DNA of 64,000 nucleotides from contig BCHH01000011.1 of NCBI GenBank assembly GCA_001599595.1, forward strand, positions 641,894 through 705,893, in the 5' to 3' direction. A program made the position numbers and the translations under genes. A model generated the notes under the pieces. It was given only the letters and a program-made list of their open reading frames with translations. It searched no databases and was not told the origin of the DNA. Within the stretch, counting starts at the first letter, position 1; the number at the start of each line of letters is the position of its first letter. Shown one piece after another: positions 44,953 through 57,052 of the stretch. This stretch comes from Beverwykella pulmonaria. Its lineage: Eukaryota > Ascomycota > Dothideomycetes > Pleosporales > Melanommataceae.

Positions 44953-46086
44953 ATCTTTGGCGCGACGGGCCACATAGGGCGCTCTCTTGTGCGAGCAGCA
45001 TTATCACACGGTGACCAATGTACGGCAGTGGGATGGACACAGGAGAACACGGTAGAGCAGATGGACAAATGGCAGGACAAGAGCTGTCTGGGGTTGCTGT
45101 GCGATGTGCGAGTCAGGGAAACGGTCGATATTGTAATCCAAAAGAGCGTTGAGCGCTGGGGAAATGTTGACATCATCGCAAAGTACGTGCACCATGGTGT
45201 TTTTTGGCAGACTCACAGTTGATCTCCTATGGCATCCAGTTGTACCGGCTACGGTATGTTCCCCTCCAACTCATCACCAATCCCTCTCCTGACTCTCGGT
45301 AGGCGTTATAGGTGCCTGCGAAGACCAAGACGACTACGACCTCCGTAACCAATTCAGTACGAACTTCCTCGGCACCCTCCACATTATCCAGCTCTCGCTC
45401 CCACACTTCCGCTCCCAGAACCACGGCCGCTACCTCATATTCTCCTCCACCGCCGGCGCCCTTGGTGTCCCCGGTCTCGGTCCCTACTGTGCAACAAAGT
45501 ACGCTGTTGAAGGGCTGATAGAGTCCATGCTCTACGAAGTTGACATCTTCAACATCAAAGCGACACTCGTCGAGCCAGGACACGTCAGGCTAGATGAGCC
45601 TGATGACGGACCGATTCCTGCGGGCATCCTGAATATTGTAACTGCAGGGGCTGGAGGAGCTGGGCCACCGCCACCGAAGAGATACGGGCATTTTTGGGTC
45701 AAGCCGGCCCCGAGTGCGCCATATGCGACACTAACAAGCCCAGCTGGACATGCAAAACGCATGGTTCAGTGGTTGAATGATCGGCAGCCTGTGAGTGCGG
45801 TAAAGAGTGCCGAACTGGTGTGGCAGTTGGGGCACTGTAGTTATCCGCCATTAAGGTTGCTGCTGGGAAGCTATGCTGTAGAGAGCATAAGAGATCGGTT
45901 GAGGAGTATCATTGAGGAGGTACATATCCCTCTATCTCCTGACTCTTGAATATACTAATCTAAAAACTCCAGATCGAAGATTGGAAGCATCTTTCCTTTC
46001 CAGTTACAATACCGGACGATGCCCCCACTTCAGATCGGGGTAACCGTGATGGCAACGAAGATCTGGAAGAAGAGGATAATCAATAA
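44953..46086 (+). CDS. short-chain dehydrogenase/reductase (5' exon not found)
   Basis: Four exons can be placed: 44953..45182, 45240..45253, 45303..45919 and 45973..46086, about 325 residues. The cofactor motif is 'FGATGHIGRSL' at the very start of what I can read. 'GLLCDVRVRETVD' supplies the Asp that binds adenine, and the 14-base exon restores 'NCTGYGVIGA' (equivalent of NNAG). The catalytic 'YCATK' lies in 'GPYCATKYAVEGL'. A classical SDR is therefore clear; the substrate is not. An in-frame stop precedes 44953, so a start codon must lie on an upstream exon, or the gene is damaged there. The acceptor would be GCAAG, which is unusual. Confidence 0.8.
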
Positions 46087-48724
46087 AATTTACAACATTT
46101 ATATCCACCTCAATGCAACTTGCCTGCAGCCACGTTTTCATACCCACTGTCTTGCCAGGTCAACCACTCTTTCCGTAAAAGTTTGCTCCCACCACATCAG
46201 CAATTCACGCATTTTTAAGCATACAATGAGCGGGCTCAGAGGATTTAGCACACTCTCCCTCTCCTCCTGCACTTTCCTTATTGTCTACACCTGAAAGTCG
46301 AAGCTTCGAAAATGGCATCACATTTCGATGCCACAGTTCTAGTCTCACAAGATATGCGTACTGCACGAAACCTCTTCCGAGCCACCTAGCAATGCAGTAC
46401 AGGCAACTAGTGTCTCGAGCTTTCACTGGCCAACTCATCGGCCCCTGCCTCGATGACTGTTCATCTACTGGAGAGGATGTGGAAGAAGATGAGTTCGCGA
46501 AGTGGGAGATGGGTGATCGCAGAAATGCACGGGAGAGCGTCTGGGGGGAACTTCGGCGCTTTGGCATCTCTTAGGTAATTTCTTGTCCGCTGTGTATGGG
46601 TTCTGCGTGTGTTGCTGACAGTGTGTAGGAGGGTTTTTATCCTGTATCAGACACGGTATGAGGCTCTGAATGTGTTGATGTCAAGATCAAAGATGAGAAT
46701 ATGTGGCTACAGATTGTAAGATAGCGAGCTGTGAGGGAGGGAGAGGGTCGGGATCTGGGAAGGGCGTGGAGACAAGGGTAAATGGAGATACGGTGGAAGT
46801 AGTGAAGACGATGGAGGCCCAGATACGGATCTTGAGGAAGCCGGAGATGCTGAGGAGAGTAAGATAATTGGTTTGAGGGCAAGGATGGGATAAATTATGT
46901 TTAGTGAATGAGTGTTGTCCGTCTGGCAAATGCTAATTGTTTTCAACGTATGTCCATTCACTCTACATTTGACCACCTCATCCTAACTCCTTCTCCATCC
47001 ACCTCCATCCACGGCGTCAACGCCCAACTCTTACCAGTAAAATCATGAAGACACCCCCTAGGACTAATGTTAAGTGCCCAGCCTCATCTCCCCTCCCCTC
47101 CTACCCCCACCATCTACACACCACCGCTTTATCTCCCTTACTGGCTTCTCCCTCCACATAACACCAAATATATGACCCCCGACTGTTAAAACTCACCATA
47201 AAACCTCCTGTTCCAGACTTGATAGCGCAACTGGAAGTCGCGCTGCCGTGAGACTACTTTGGCTTCAGGTCCGAAGTCATCGATATCTAGACTGGAGCCC
47301 TAGATTATTGGTAAGGGGGGCGTTATGAGCTGCCCTAGGTTCGAGTGCCACCAGAGTCGCTTTTTGCTCCAAGAAAGATTTCTGAGAAATGTCAGCTAGC
47401 AGCGAAATGTAGAGAAGTAGAGGCGGAAAAGAAGGGGCTAAGCAAAGTTCAAAAGATAGCAGGATACAAAAAGTTTGCCCCTCCCCTCCTTTGCTTGTGG
47501 CTGGAAGTTACTCTGCAGCACATAGCTGAAACGATTTATCTTCATTTACTAGTCAACCACCGCTCCACAAATAAGGGTTTAACGTCTCCTCAACCTCTTC
47601 TCCCTTTCAGCTTGATATGTATCATCATGCGCTACAAGCCCAAGACCCGCCTTCTAAAACTAAAGAAAAAAACCAACGCCAAAACTCGCAGCCCAGAACT
47701 TCAGCAGGGAAAAGCCCTCAATTCTGGAAAATTACTATCTCGGGGTAGTGGTTACCTTTAGGCCCGCCCCTGCGCTAGCGTCATCACTTGTTCCTAGATA
47801 GGGCTGAAAAGAGTGCAGAGATTTCAAGTCCCTCGTGTTCCAATTTCTCAAAATCCGAGCATCTGGGTTCTGGGACCTGCGGATGAGCAAGGGAAGGGAG
47901 GTAATTAATTTGCGTAGGGCTTAGGTGGTAGTTTGGGTGTTGGGGAAACCCTGAGGGCTTCGTGTGGAAGGGTGCGAGTCATGATGGTTGCTTTTTTGGG
48001 AGAGGCGCATGAAATGAATGCTCGGAGAGGATGCCGGTCATGCCATGCAAGAAATGCAGTCATGCCCGGAACAGGAAAGCCCTGGGAACAAGGGAAAAGT
48101 GGCCCTCGGATGCCATCCGGGGGGTCTGGGTAGGGAGTAGAATAGGTGGTAAGCTACCGACACCGGGAGAAGCGATAATTAGATGACGGTGTCATTTGGC
48201 GTAGCTGAAAATACTGCTGTTTGAACATATGAATAAGTTTGATTAGTTAGGTATGTAGACCTCTCCTCCATGCTTTCCATCTAGCTCTCTCCCCTCTCCG
48301 GGGAAAAAGCAAATGCCCAGTGCTACAATAAATGTATGACTGAAAGTCTTGGGTATCAGTAACAAAAAGAAATAGAAACGTAAATCGGAAAAAGAACAAA
48401 GAAACAATTAGGCTTTGCAGCAGCAGGAATCTAAGCGTAAAACCAAACGGGGCAGCCATGCCTGTCCCAAATCCCGACACGAGTAAAACGAATGCAGGAA
48501 GTGTCAGTCCTAATAGAAGGACTATGCCATAGTGATACATTAAAGAAAAAAAAAAACCAGCGCCGAACGACCTGTGCTAATGCAGATAATGAATGCCAAC
48601 CTAGCTTTTACGCGCAACAAATGCTCTGATGGGCCCATATTCTGTCCCGAGGGCGAACCCTGTCTGTCGAAATTTTTACCTCGATGAGCATAAATTCTTA
48701 CCAACTTCAGCCTATGAGGGACAT
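46087..48724. other. long intergenic region with a tRNA-like unit
   Basis: 2.6 kb. Coding-like fragments in different frames between about 46290 and 46870 (e.g. 'EDVEEDEFAKWEMGDRR' and 'EVVKTMEAQIRILRKPEML') suggest a small multi-exon or decayed gene that I could not assemble. A Pol III-like unit lies at 47216-47369. The rest holds nothing I can support. Confidence 0.35.
47216..47369 (+). tRNA. tRNA-like Pol III unit (intron-containing tRNA, pseudogene or SINE-like)
   Basis: TAGCGCAACTGG at 47223-47234 fits an A box and forms a D-arm with a GCGC/GCGC stem. GGTTCGAGTGCC at 47338-47349 fits a B box with one mismatch. A five-T terminator begins at 47361. The acceptor ends GACTT and CAGAGTC pair only in part. 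The A-to-B distance (115 bases) would need a long tRNA intron. The T-stem pairs poorly, so the unit is either decayed or not a true tRNA. No anticodon is assigned. Confidence 0.3.
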
Positions 48725-50152
48725 TCATGGGAATGGACCGATTCCGAATTCTATATGTGGTGGTGAGATATTCGTGAGATTGTCTTGCTGGGTGTTGGGA
48801 CGGGTTTCAGGGCCCAGTTGCGGATCAGGGACTTGTATGTCGAGCTTAGAAATATCAGTATGCGCTGGACAGTGTGTGATGGAGCTGCAGAAACCTACCG
48901 TCATATATCCCGTGCGTCGCAGCGGAATGATCCTAACGCCCTCTTTCTCTCCATAATCTTGGTTCCAGTCCTCTATCCACTGTTCAAGCTTGGCCAGCTC
49001 TCTCTTCACCTTGGTGAGGCCTATGTCGTCCCAGAGCCAAAACGTTGCCACTCCCATAACGGCATCTAGCCATGCCCGGAAACTCAAAGGATCGAATGCC
49101 TCCATCAGTGTGTCGTTGATTTTCTTGATGATGACCCGAAAGTCTTCTTCTGTGATGAGAGGATCCAGGATCTCAGGATAGAGGTTGGCGAACGTGGGCG
49201 CCAGATCGCCCTTCTGCATCCAGTCTCGTTTTATGCGGATGATGCGTGTGTTGTCGTACAATGGCGTATTCAGTGGAACATGTGGATTCAGGTGAGGAAA
49301 GCATGGATGCGAAGGGCCCCAGGGAATGTCAGAGGAATTGTCGTCCATGTCGGCGCCTCCGTCGCCGTTGGTCGTCCTCGAATGTGTCGAGGTCGGGCGA
49401 GAATTTGGCAGCAACGAGCGGTTTGGAGGAGGACTCTTCACCTCTGCTCCCGCTTCTAGGTCGTGTGGATTGGGGCCGGGGATGGGCGCGAGATGGCCGC
49501 CATCTGTAGGCTCCTCGGGCATGGCGAGCCGTGGAGTGGGCGGCTGCGAGCTGATTTGCAAACTCCTACGATCACGCGGAAGCCCGATGCTCGTACGACT
49601 ACTATCGCCGCCGGTAGAACGTTCGACGACGAGGGACGACGGCGCAGGGCTCTGGCGACTCAGGCGCTGCTCCGGCAGAGTCAACAGAGGGTATTCGTCG
49701 CGGGTGCCAGGCGGGCTCTCGCCGAATTGGGAGCGTTGCACGGGGATGTTGGGCAGGACGAGGGCGCGGGGAGACGAGTTGACCGGATTCCACAGACGCG
49801 ATGCAGGTTGACGCGGAGGCGCGTTGGTGTACGGAGATGCGAAATTGAGATTAAATAGTCGAGTGAGGCTCCAGCGGGCGGGTAGCGGCGAGGGCGCGGG
49901 TGGTGCGAGCGCAGGCGTTCGCGATGGCGACGAGGACGAGCCGTGGGCTGCTGGCGACGCCGTTGTTGCGAGGGTGGAGGAAGCGGAGGTGTGGGATTTT
50001 GGTGGTGGGTGTTGAATGAGGACGCGGGATAGGTCGCAGCTAGAGCAAAGGGGGAGCACACGGAGGTTGCCCTTGCCGATGGTCTGGGCACCGACTGCAT
50101 GGAGAAGCGGTAACGGCGAGACAGCACCAGCACAAGTTGTCGTTTGCAGCAC
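48725..50152 (-). CDS. Erf4-like subunit of Ras palmitoyltransferase (Golgin A7/ERF4 domain)
   Basis: Two exons can be placed, complement(48725..48844, 48899..~50150). The C-terminal third is the ERF4/Golgin-A7 domain: 'YDNTRIIRIKRDWMQKGDLA', 'FANLYPEILDPLITEEDF', 'AFDPLSFRAWLDAVMGVATF' and 'EGVRIIPLRRTGYM'. Erf4 partners the DHHC enzyme Erf2 to palmitoylate Ras at the ER/Golgi. The N-terminal two thirds are S/P/R-rich and disordered, normal for fungal members. The intron (54 bases, GTAGGT donor, TCTAAG acceptor) keeps frame in DNA, and removing it joins YMT to LDIQVPDP as in homologues. No in-frame ATG exists near the 5' end; an ATG at 50100 is in another frame, so a further upstream intron is likely. 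Confidence 0.8.
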   Translation of the reverse strand: MLQTTTCAGAVSPLPLLHAVGAQTIGKGNLRVLPLCSSCDLSRVLIQHPPPKSHTSASSTLATTASPAAHGSSSSPSRTPALAPPAPSPLPARWSLTRLFNLNFASPYTNAPPRQPASRLWNPVNSSPRALVLPNIPVQRSQFGESPPGTRDEYPLLTLPEQRLSRQSPAPSSLVVERSTGGDSSRTSIGLPRDRRSLQISSQPPTPRLAMPEEPTDGGHLAPIPGPNPHDLEAGAEVKSPPPNRSLLPNSRPTSTHSRTTNGDGGADMDDNSSDIPWGPSHPCFPHLNPHVPLNTPLYDNTRIIRIKRDWMQKGDLAPTFANLYPEILDPLITEEDFRVIIKKINDTLMEAFDPLSFRAWLDAVMGVATFWLWDDIGLTKVKRELAKLEQWIEDWNQDYGEKEGVRIIPLRRTGYMTVGFCSSITHCPAHTDISKLDIQVPDPQLGPETRPNTQQDNLTNISPPHIEFGIGPFP

Positions 50153-51667
50153 AGCACAACGCAGGCGAGCAGCGGGCAGGCGATGGAAAAGAGGTGTGAG
50201 TGTGATGGAGAGCGGAGGAGGTCTCAGGTGCCAGGCCTAGTAGTCAATTGGGGCGGCCACGCGGGCCTTTTTGAGCAGAGTAGTCTCACGGTACCAAACC
50301 GCCATAAAAGTTAGTCGTGGGACGCCAGCGGACGCTGTTGGAATGCCCCGTGGTGGTTCCTGGTAGTTCCTGGTGGCTCCTGGTGGTTCCTGATAGCTCT
50401 TGGTGGCTCTTGGTGATTCCTGGTGGTGCCGGTTTCGAGTCTGGGACGCGCAGCAGGGCCTTCTTTTTGAACGTCACAGCAACAGGCAAAACTGTGGGCA
50501 AATTGGGCTTTTGGGGCTGGCTCGTGTGTGTGTGTGTGCGCAGAAGACTCGCTGCCTCGCCATTCGACGCCCTGACTGTCGGTCCATCCATCGCTGCCCC
50601 TGCACAAGCAATGGCGCATGAACGTCGTCGCCGTTGTCGTCGCGGGCGTGTCCATCACTGCCATTCTCTGTCTGCCGGACGCCTCACACCTCCTCCGCGC
50701 CCCAGCATTGGCAGCCCCCTCCCCCCCTTCTGCAGGAACAAGACAGAAACACGTCTATTTCACGTTGCGCGACCTGACTCACTCCAAGTCAACGGGCAAA
50801 ACGGTGACGTTTAGTCCCGCCTTCCACTCGGTACCACAGTCATTACCCGTCACCACTTGCCACCTACGAATTTTACCTGCCTATCACCACAGACCTTCAG
50901 CGCCCCGTCCGCGCCCTGCCCAGAACGCCTCATCCGGAATGGGAACCCAATGACCAGCACGTCGGAAGCGTGACAAAATCGTCCGTGGACCCTCTCGCCA
51001 CGAGCTTCTCGCAATCTCAGCCCTTTTATGCACGCCGTTGTGGTAATTATGAATGAATCGTGCACAGCGAGCATCAACCCTCCACGTCCGTGCAACATCC
51101 GTAAGCCCTAATCTATGTGCAATGACACCACGCATCCGGCCATGGGGGAATCAAGGGGATATGCTTGTTGCGAGGGTCGTGACATATGCTATACCTTCAT
51201 GCTCTCCTGCTCTCACCCTCTCGCCCGCCGAGTGGGTACTGTACAGGCGGTTGTTATTGACACCGATATCCTGGGTATTGTTTAATGCTGATTGCTTGGG
51301 AATTACATTAATGACATATTGATATATAACGGCTGGGCTCTTCTGGAGCCTAAGCTACGCATGCACTCGCAGTGCGAAAATCGACTTTGTACTTTTATCC
51401 CCGGCCGTGCATCCGCTGTGGCCCGCCGAGCATGTTCCCCGGAAATCTCTAGACCCCAACATGTACCCCAAATTGCTTGCGCTTCGTATCCGATATCTGA
51501 TAGCTCCCGAATCGGTCATTCGATAAATGACACAGCCCCGGATACCAAGATATTTCCATCAGGGAACATGGTGTCGCGCCTGCCTCGTGTTCCCTGTTGC
51601 TGAATAGAAAGATCAGATTATCTAAGATTTGCAAATGTCCAGTCCAAGTCGTCAAACTCGTCCGCAA
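50153..51667. other. intergenic with minisatellite
   Basis: 1.5 kb between the 5' region of the ERF4-like gene and the 3' end of the TMEM198-like gene. It holds a 10-bp tandem array (50351-50430) and a short GT run near 50525-50538. Long open frames on the plus strand across the array are composition artefacts. No gene is supported. Confidence 0.45.
50351..50430. repeat. 10-bp minisatellite, eight units
   Basis: Eight head-to-tail units of consensus TGGTGGYTCC, each exactly 10 bases, with one to three changes per unit. It lies upstream of the ERF4-like gene, in non-coding DNA. Confidence 0.9.
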
Positions 51668-54600
51668 TTACAGATTCTTGTTAGCGCTCGCTTGCATTCG
51701 CCGCATGGCGTCCCGATGGGCGTCGAGCATATTTCCGTTCCTCATCATGTTGTCCATCATGGACTCCCGTTGCTGCTTCGCCATTTCGCGCTGCTGCTCT
51801 CTCAACTCTTTCTTTCGCCGCTCGACTAACATTGCCATTCGTCGACTGTCCTCGCTCACTGCTATGGCTGGGTCAGGTTGCATCTCTTGTCGTATTGATT
51901 CTCTCCAACCCGCCAGCATCACCTCTTGTTTGCCCAGGTCAGCCCCAGAACTGGACCTTCGCTTTGGTTGGTGTGAATTGAAGTCCTGAGTTTGCCCTTG
52001 AAAAGCTCGACTGCTCTGTCGCCACTGCTGTGAGGCTGATGGTGGCTTTTGATGCTGTAACATGCGTCTCCGCTCCGCCAGAGTCATATTATCTTGGTCT
52101 CCTATTGTAGCTGGTACGGTCGGTGATGGTGCGGTTGGAGCGAAAGACTGAGCGGAAACTCGGTTGCGGACGAGCGATTCTCGTTTGCCCAGTAGTGTGT
52201 TACCTAGCTTAGGCGAGGGGACTATAGTTGGTGGAGAGATAGGTCCAGGTATTAGGTCGGAAGGCGTTCGTGATAGCGAATATGGAAGATCATATTGTGA
52301 AGTTCTGGAAAAGTTCGACGTCGATCGAATCATGTTGCTGTTTTGGTAAATATTACTCTCAGTAGATGCCCTCCTTGAGTTTGTCTTGGCCACCAGGGGT
52401 TGTAAGATCTCATCACTGACTGGCACAGGTCGTTCCTCTGCGCTGTAGTCTAATTTCACACCTGGCGATGCAGGTTCAGTGAGATCGTCTGCTTCCGGTT
52501 TCTCGGCAGCGTCGAGATGTTTCGCCCACTCGTTTGTCCGATACGACAACGCCACCTTCGACAACTTCGTGGGAAGGGCTTCATGAAAGTTCCCAGTTTG
52601 CGATCCGGTTACCGAAGGTTCCCGGGATCTTGTTGACTTCGTTCGCTGGCTCCTTCCGTCGTCCTCCTTGGAGATGGACACATCTGTGTCACACCGTAGC
52701 CCCGGGCTGCTTATCGATGACCGTTTCGATCTAAAACCAGGTTTTGGATCCGTACTGGTGGTTAAAGACTGTGGAATTCCCAGATGCGTCGGTGTTGGTG
52801 CACCAGATACGCCAGCATCTGTTTCCTTGGATTCCGCAATATCTCTCACTTCCGTGCCCTCCCCCCCTGCTGCCCTCATTTCGGCGTTCCTTCCTTCTGG
52901 GGCTGTTGTTTCGCACCTGTTGTTCTGTTGACTCTTCTCGCTAAGATCCTTTGCTTGTGAGTCTGCAACTTCTCGTCCGTTATAAGATAACCCTTTCCCT
53001 TCTGCAACAAGAGGTATATCGTTTGCCTGCTCATCCACTATCGAGTGCCGTGGTGAATGTGGAGGGGAGAATGCTGGTAAGGACAACCCATCATACGAGT
53101 CATCCAACGTAGCGGCCAAGGACGAACGGTTGTCTTCAATATGTGGTATCATCATTGCCTCCTCAGAATCAATCTCACGAGGGGAATTCCTGCTAGTCGA
53201 GAAACGCTTCAATGCTGAACCAGAAAGACGTTTCGAAAACCGCTTTGGATTGGACAAAGAACCCTGCACTGATTCTGGCGCCGCAGATATCGAATCGTTG
53301 TCTCCCTGCTCACTATGGGCTTCCTCCTCTTGTGGAATTTTGAATGGAAGAGGTATAACGATCGGAGGTTTTGGTTCTGACAATTGGAGCGAACTTCTTG
53401 GGGAAAACGAACGAACAAGGCCGTTGTGTGATATACCGTCGGTAGAAGCGCGGACACTATTCCTTTTACTGGAAGGCGCGTTGGATTGTAGTATCGAATG
53501 CCTCTTGTTTGTCGTTATTGGATTCCCTTGATCATCAATATGCTGGATATTATCTTCCCCAAGAACCGAAACGGTAACAGATGGGCCTACCGGGGTGTCC
53601 TTGCTGGCTGATTTAGTGGCGCTTCCTTGTGATAATGGAACCATCTCCACACTGTGATAAACTGAAGTCCTCTTCTCTTTAAGACTGCTACTAGTCTTTG
53701 GTGTGCTGCCCACGGAAAATCCGATGCCAGAGTCGTGTTGTGGGGTTTTATCACCATCGCCATAGGTAGCTTCCCACTGAGCGCGCTCTTTCGTGAAGTC
53801 GTCTTCTATCTTCTTGCCACGCGCCTCTTCCTCTCGGGCTAACTGCTGATCCCGTTCAAGCCGCGACTCTGCGCTCTTCTCTCGACGTTCCTTGACGATT
53901 TTCCATAACTTGATTTGGCTAATGACACCGAAAATTGAGAATAAAACCATGCAGGCCAATTCAGCCCTTATAGCCTTGGTGAGCGGATACGTGTCTGTGA
54001 AGAGTGGGAAGAGGTTGGAGTTCAGGTCTACAACAGTCAGCAAAGCTTTGTCGTTGGTTGATAAGCATGTACGAACTCCAAAGATAGAGCCAAAACTCCT
54101 TCAACCCTGCGCGGCTAAAGCAGTCGATGCCGAGTACAGTAACAGTTGCGCCTGCGAAGGATATCGAGACTATCAAGCCATAGGTTCGAGTGTGATGGCT
54201 AAGTGCCAAACAATAGCCCGCAAGACTCATCGCGGGGATGAAGATGGCGCGGCCAGTAGTTGATGTGATCAAACCCCCATCTTTCAGAGTGAGAAACCAC
54301 ATGCTGAGGCAAAACCCACCTAGCAGGCATCTTCAACGTGCAGGCACAAAGTCAGCGCAGCTCTTTGAAGCTGACTCGAGTCACTCACCCAAGGCCATCA
54401 GTAATGTCAGTGAAGACTAAGGCAAGCACGCCGAAGATCACTCCAGTCAAAAAGGCTGCGACAAAAAAAGCTCCTTTGAGATATATTAGCATGAAGCAAG
54501 GAGCCTAGAGGAATGATTGTACCTTGAATGGAATTCGATATTGACGGTGTCATAAGATAGACGATGAGTACCTTGTTGAAAAAGTCAGTAATACATTACG

Positions 54601-55358
54601 TATAGTCACCCTGGAGGAAAATAACAGAGGCATGTCTGGGAGCTGTCTAGGAGACTGTAATAGGCGTGTTTGCCCTCTGCCTGAATCTGTTTCCTGCTCC
54701 TGAGATTCTTCTTGGACGTGGAAAGGAGCAGTAACCCTGCTTCGGAGAGGAGACCTACCGTGACAGCCAAACTGGACAAATAGCCGGCAGAGAAGGATAT
54801 ATAAAGCCTAGTCCGTGCGAGTTAACGATAGACAGGGATTTGATTGGACAACAATTTCCGTACCATTTGTTCTTGATACCAATAACAGTATATGCGACGC
54901 CTGATATGATTGCTATCGCGCCCGCGATTGCCATAGCGGGGGTAATCTTTGGTTTGATAGGAAGGGGATTTGTTGAATCTGCATCTGTGCACGGTCTGCG
55001 TCAGATACAGTCTCACTGTGACAGCGTCGAAGAACTTACGTGTCGAGTTTGATGGCATAGGTTCATTCGAGGCAGTCGATACTGGCACCTGAATGACAGT
55101 GCTGACAGTCACTTGAATGGATGAGCTGGCAGTGGGTGCGGAGGAGCGATCGGATTGTGTCTGGTCTTCTGAGGTTTGTTGAGCCAATGGAGAGGAAGAG
55201 GCTCGTGTAGACCCGATGTGCGTCGTGGCAGAAGCCTGCGGACGTTCGGAAGATGGGCTCTCATTTTGTCGGTCGACCAAGAGGCCCGGAACAGCTGCTA
55301 CTGACTGGAGGCCAAAATTGAGCACGAGGGCGATTAGTAGAAAAGTATAGGAGCGCAT
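51668..55358 (-). CDS. TMEM198-like (DUF4203) seven-helix membrane protein with long tail
   Basis: Seven exons, complement(51668..54027, 54077..54330, 54389..54473, 54523..54571, 54759..54807, 54864..54984, 55040..55358), give 1078 residues. Residues 1-23 are a signal peptide. About 25-110 is an S/T-rich ectodomain. Seven hydrophobic helices follow to about 325, including 'MAIAGAIAIISGVAYTVIGI', 'AAFLTGVIFGVLALVF' and 'AELACMVLFSIFGVI', in the TMEM198/DUF4203 order with 'LNSNLFPLFTDTYPLTK'. The remaining 750 residues are cytosolic, disordered and S/P-rich, and end in a basic coiled coil ('VERRKKELREQQREMAKQQR'). Six introns of about 48-187 bases were placed by frame and helix continuity. The transport or signalling role in fungi is unknown to me. 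Confidence 0.85.
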
Positions 55359-57052
55359 TGTGAGGTCGACAACGATCGATTAACGTGAAGCAACGATGGC
55401 CATGGAAGTTGTGAGCGGTCGAAAGATCGGATACCTGGAGGGAAGGCGCGAGGTATGCTGGGTTTGTAATAGTAACAAGGAAAAAAAGACGCTGGAGCCA
55501 ATGAAGGAAGGAACAGAAAGGTAATAGAAAGTGACAGTGGTTAAATTACTTGGAACGGAAGAAAAAGGTTTCGGGAGAGGCGCACAGCCAGTCGCTGGTG
55601 TTGGTGAAAGAAAGTACAGCAAGATGTGCAGAATCTTGGAAGTTGAGGGGAAAACAGGCGCAGCAGGGATAGTTTCTCATCGGCGAAATGGATTTGAGCA
55701 CCACAGCATGTATGATCGTCAATTGGCACCGGGGTCTCGCTGCATGGGAAGGTTCCTTTTCGACCAGCCTCTCCCACAACGAGCATTGCTTAAGGCTCAA
55801 GGGAGATTAATCCAGCCACCGGCCCGCTGAGCGAGCTGGAACTGGACCACGGCTAAAAAAATCAGAGACTGATCGATCCAATGGCCTGCTTGCGACTCAG
55901 CGACACGAGGAAACGTTGTTGGAGGGCGGCTCTCCACGCGTACTGAGACAACAGACTACTGACTCCCTTGATAGGCTCCGTTGAAAAACTCCCTCAACAT
56001 GCTAAGCTCGTAGCCCCACCGCCTCAGTGGAGGCGTGCGCTGTCGGAACAGCTCGCATGAACGTGTGAGCCTGGTGTGGGTGGTTGATAAGAGACGCGTC
56101 GACACGCCCGGCGCGGTAGCGAGATGAAGGCTGAGTCCAATGAGCGACTACGTCCCCTTCTGGCTAGGAATGGATAGGCGGGAGAGCCTCGTGGTCGCGA
56201 ATCACGCTGGGACCCTCTTCAGGGGTCCGAAGAGCGTTGTGCATAAAGTGAAGCCCTGCATCTAACGTGACTTCAACAGCTGTCGTGTTCCAGCCGCCAG
56301 GGTGAATTCCCAGACTCGTTCCTCAGATATACAAATTGCCAATAATTCATCCAAAAGAAATAAAATGGGACCCCAAGAGCCGTGGCGCTGTGTTGGGGCG
56401 TCTGGAGGGAGGAAGCACGGCACGGGTGGATCGCCGGCGAATTCGGCCCCACCTGCATGATCGCCCGCAATGCCGACGCAGCTCAAGCTTGGTCCTTTTG
56501 CTTTGAAGTGGGGTTTCATTCTTCGGGTGGGTGGTGCGTTCAACAACCGATTTGATCGAGACGGTCATCTGCAAAATGCACCTTACCTTGTCGTCGATGC
56601 CGTGGTGCCCGAGCCGTGCCTCATGTGCAGCGGCTCTGAAGTTCCGTCGCTTTAGGGTTCTTGGTCACACCAGCACCATCTCAACCTTTTTGGTTCGAGG
56701 CATCCTCATGGCTTTCTACCAATTGCGGTACATAGTGACCCCCTCAGCATCACCCCACCGCAAAATTGAAGTTTGTGTTTAACAGAGACTTGATAGCAAG
56801 CTTCCGCTCGTGCATATCAAGGTGCATCGCATCGTCGGGCCCAAACCCAAGGAACAGAATTTGGTATGGTTTACCCTGCAGTAGAATTGAACGGCATGTG
56901 TAGCCTCACCAATGAAGCGACACTCTACTCTCGCAGCTGGGTGCCAAAGTTTGCCAAGCTAATTATTTACGAGAGCCTCGAATGGCTTGGCTTCCCATGA
57001 CGTGGCGTACTTCCGAGGCGGAAGCTTAAGAACTCTCACCTGAGAAGATCCT
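55359..57052. other. long intergenic region
   Basis: 1.7 kb between the 5' end of the TMEM198-like gene and the 3' end of GSH2. Only short frames of random composition are seen. Confidence 0.5.

Noticed and set aside
44549..44977. 142-codon plus frame before the SDR gene
   Set aside because: Overlaps an equally long antisense frame and runs out of frame into the SDR cofactor motif; neither strand shows a known domain.
47345..47761. 138-codon plus frame after the tRNA-like unit
   Set aside because: Non-ATG start; low-complexity basic end; no conserved motif.
49463..49858. 131-codon plus frame inside the ERF4-like gene
   Set aside because: Antisense shadow in a GC-rich disordered coding region.
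50317..50814. 165-codon frame across the 10-bp minisatellite
   Set aside because: The W-W-L-L-V repeats are only translated minisatellite.
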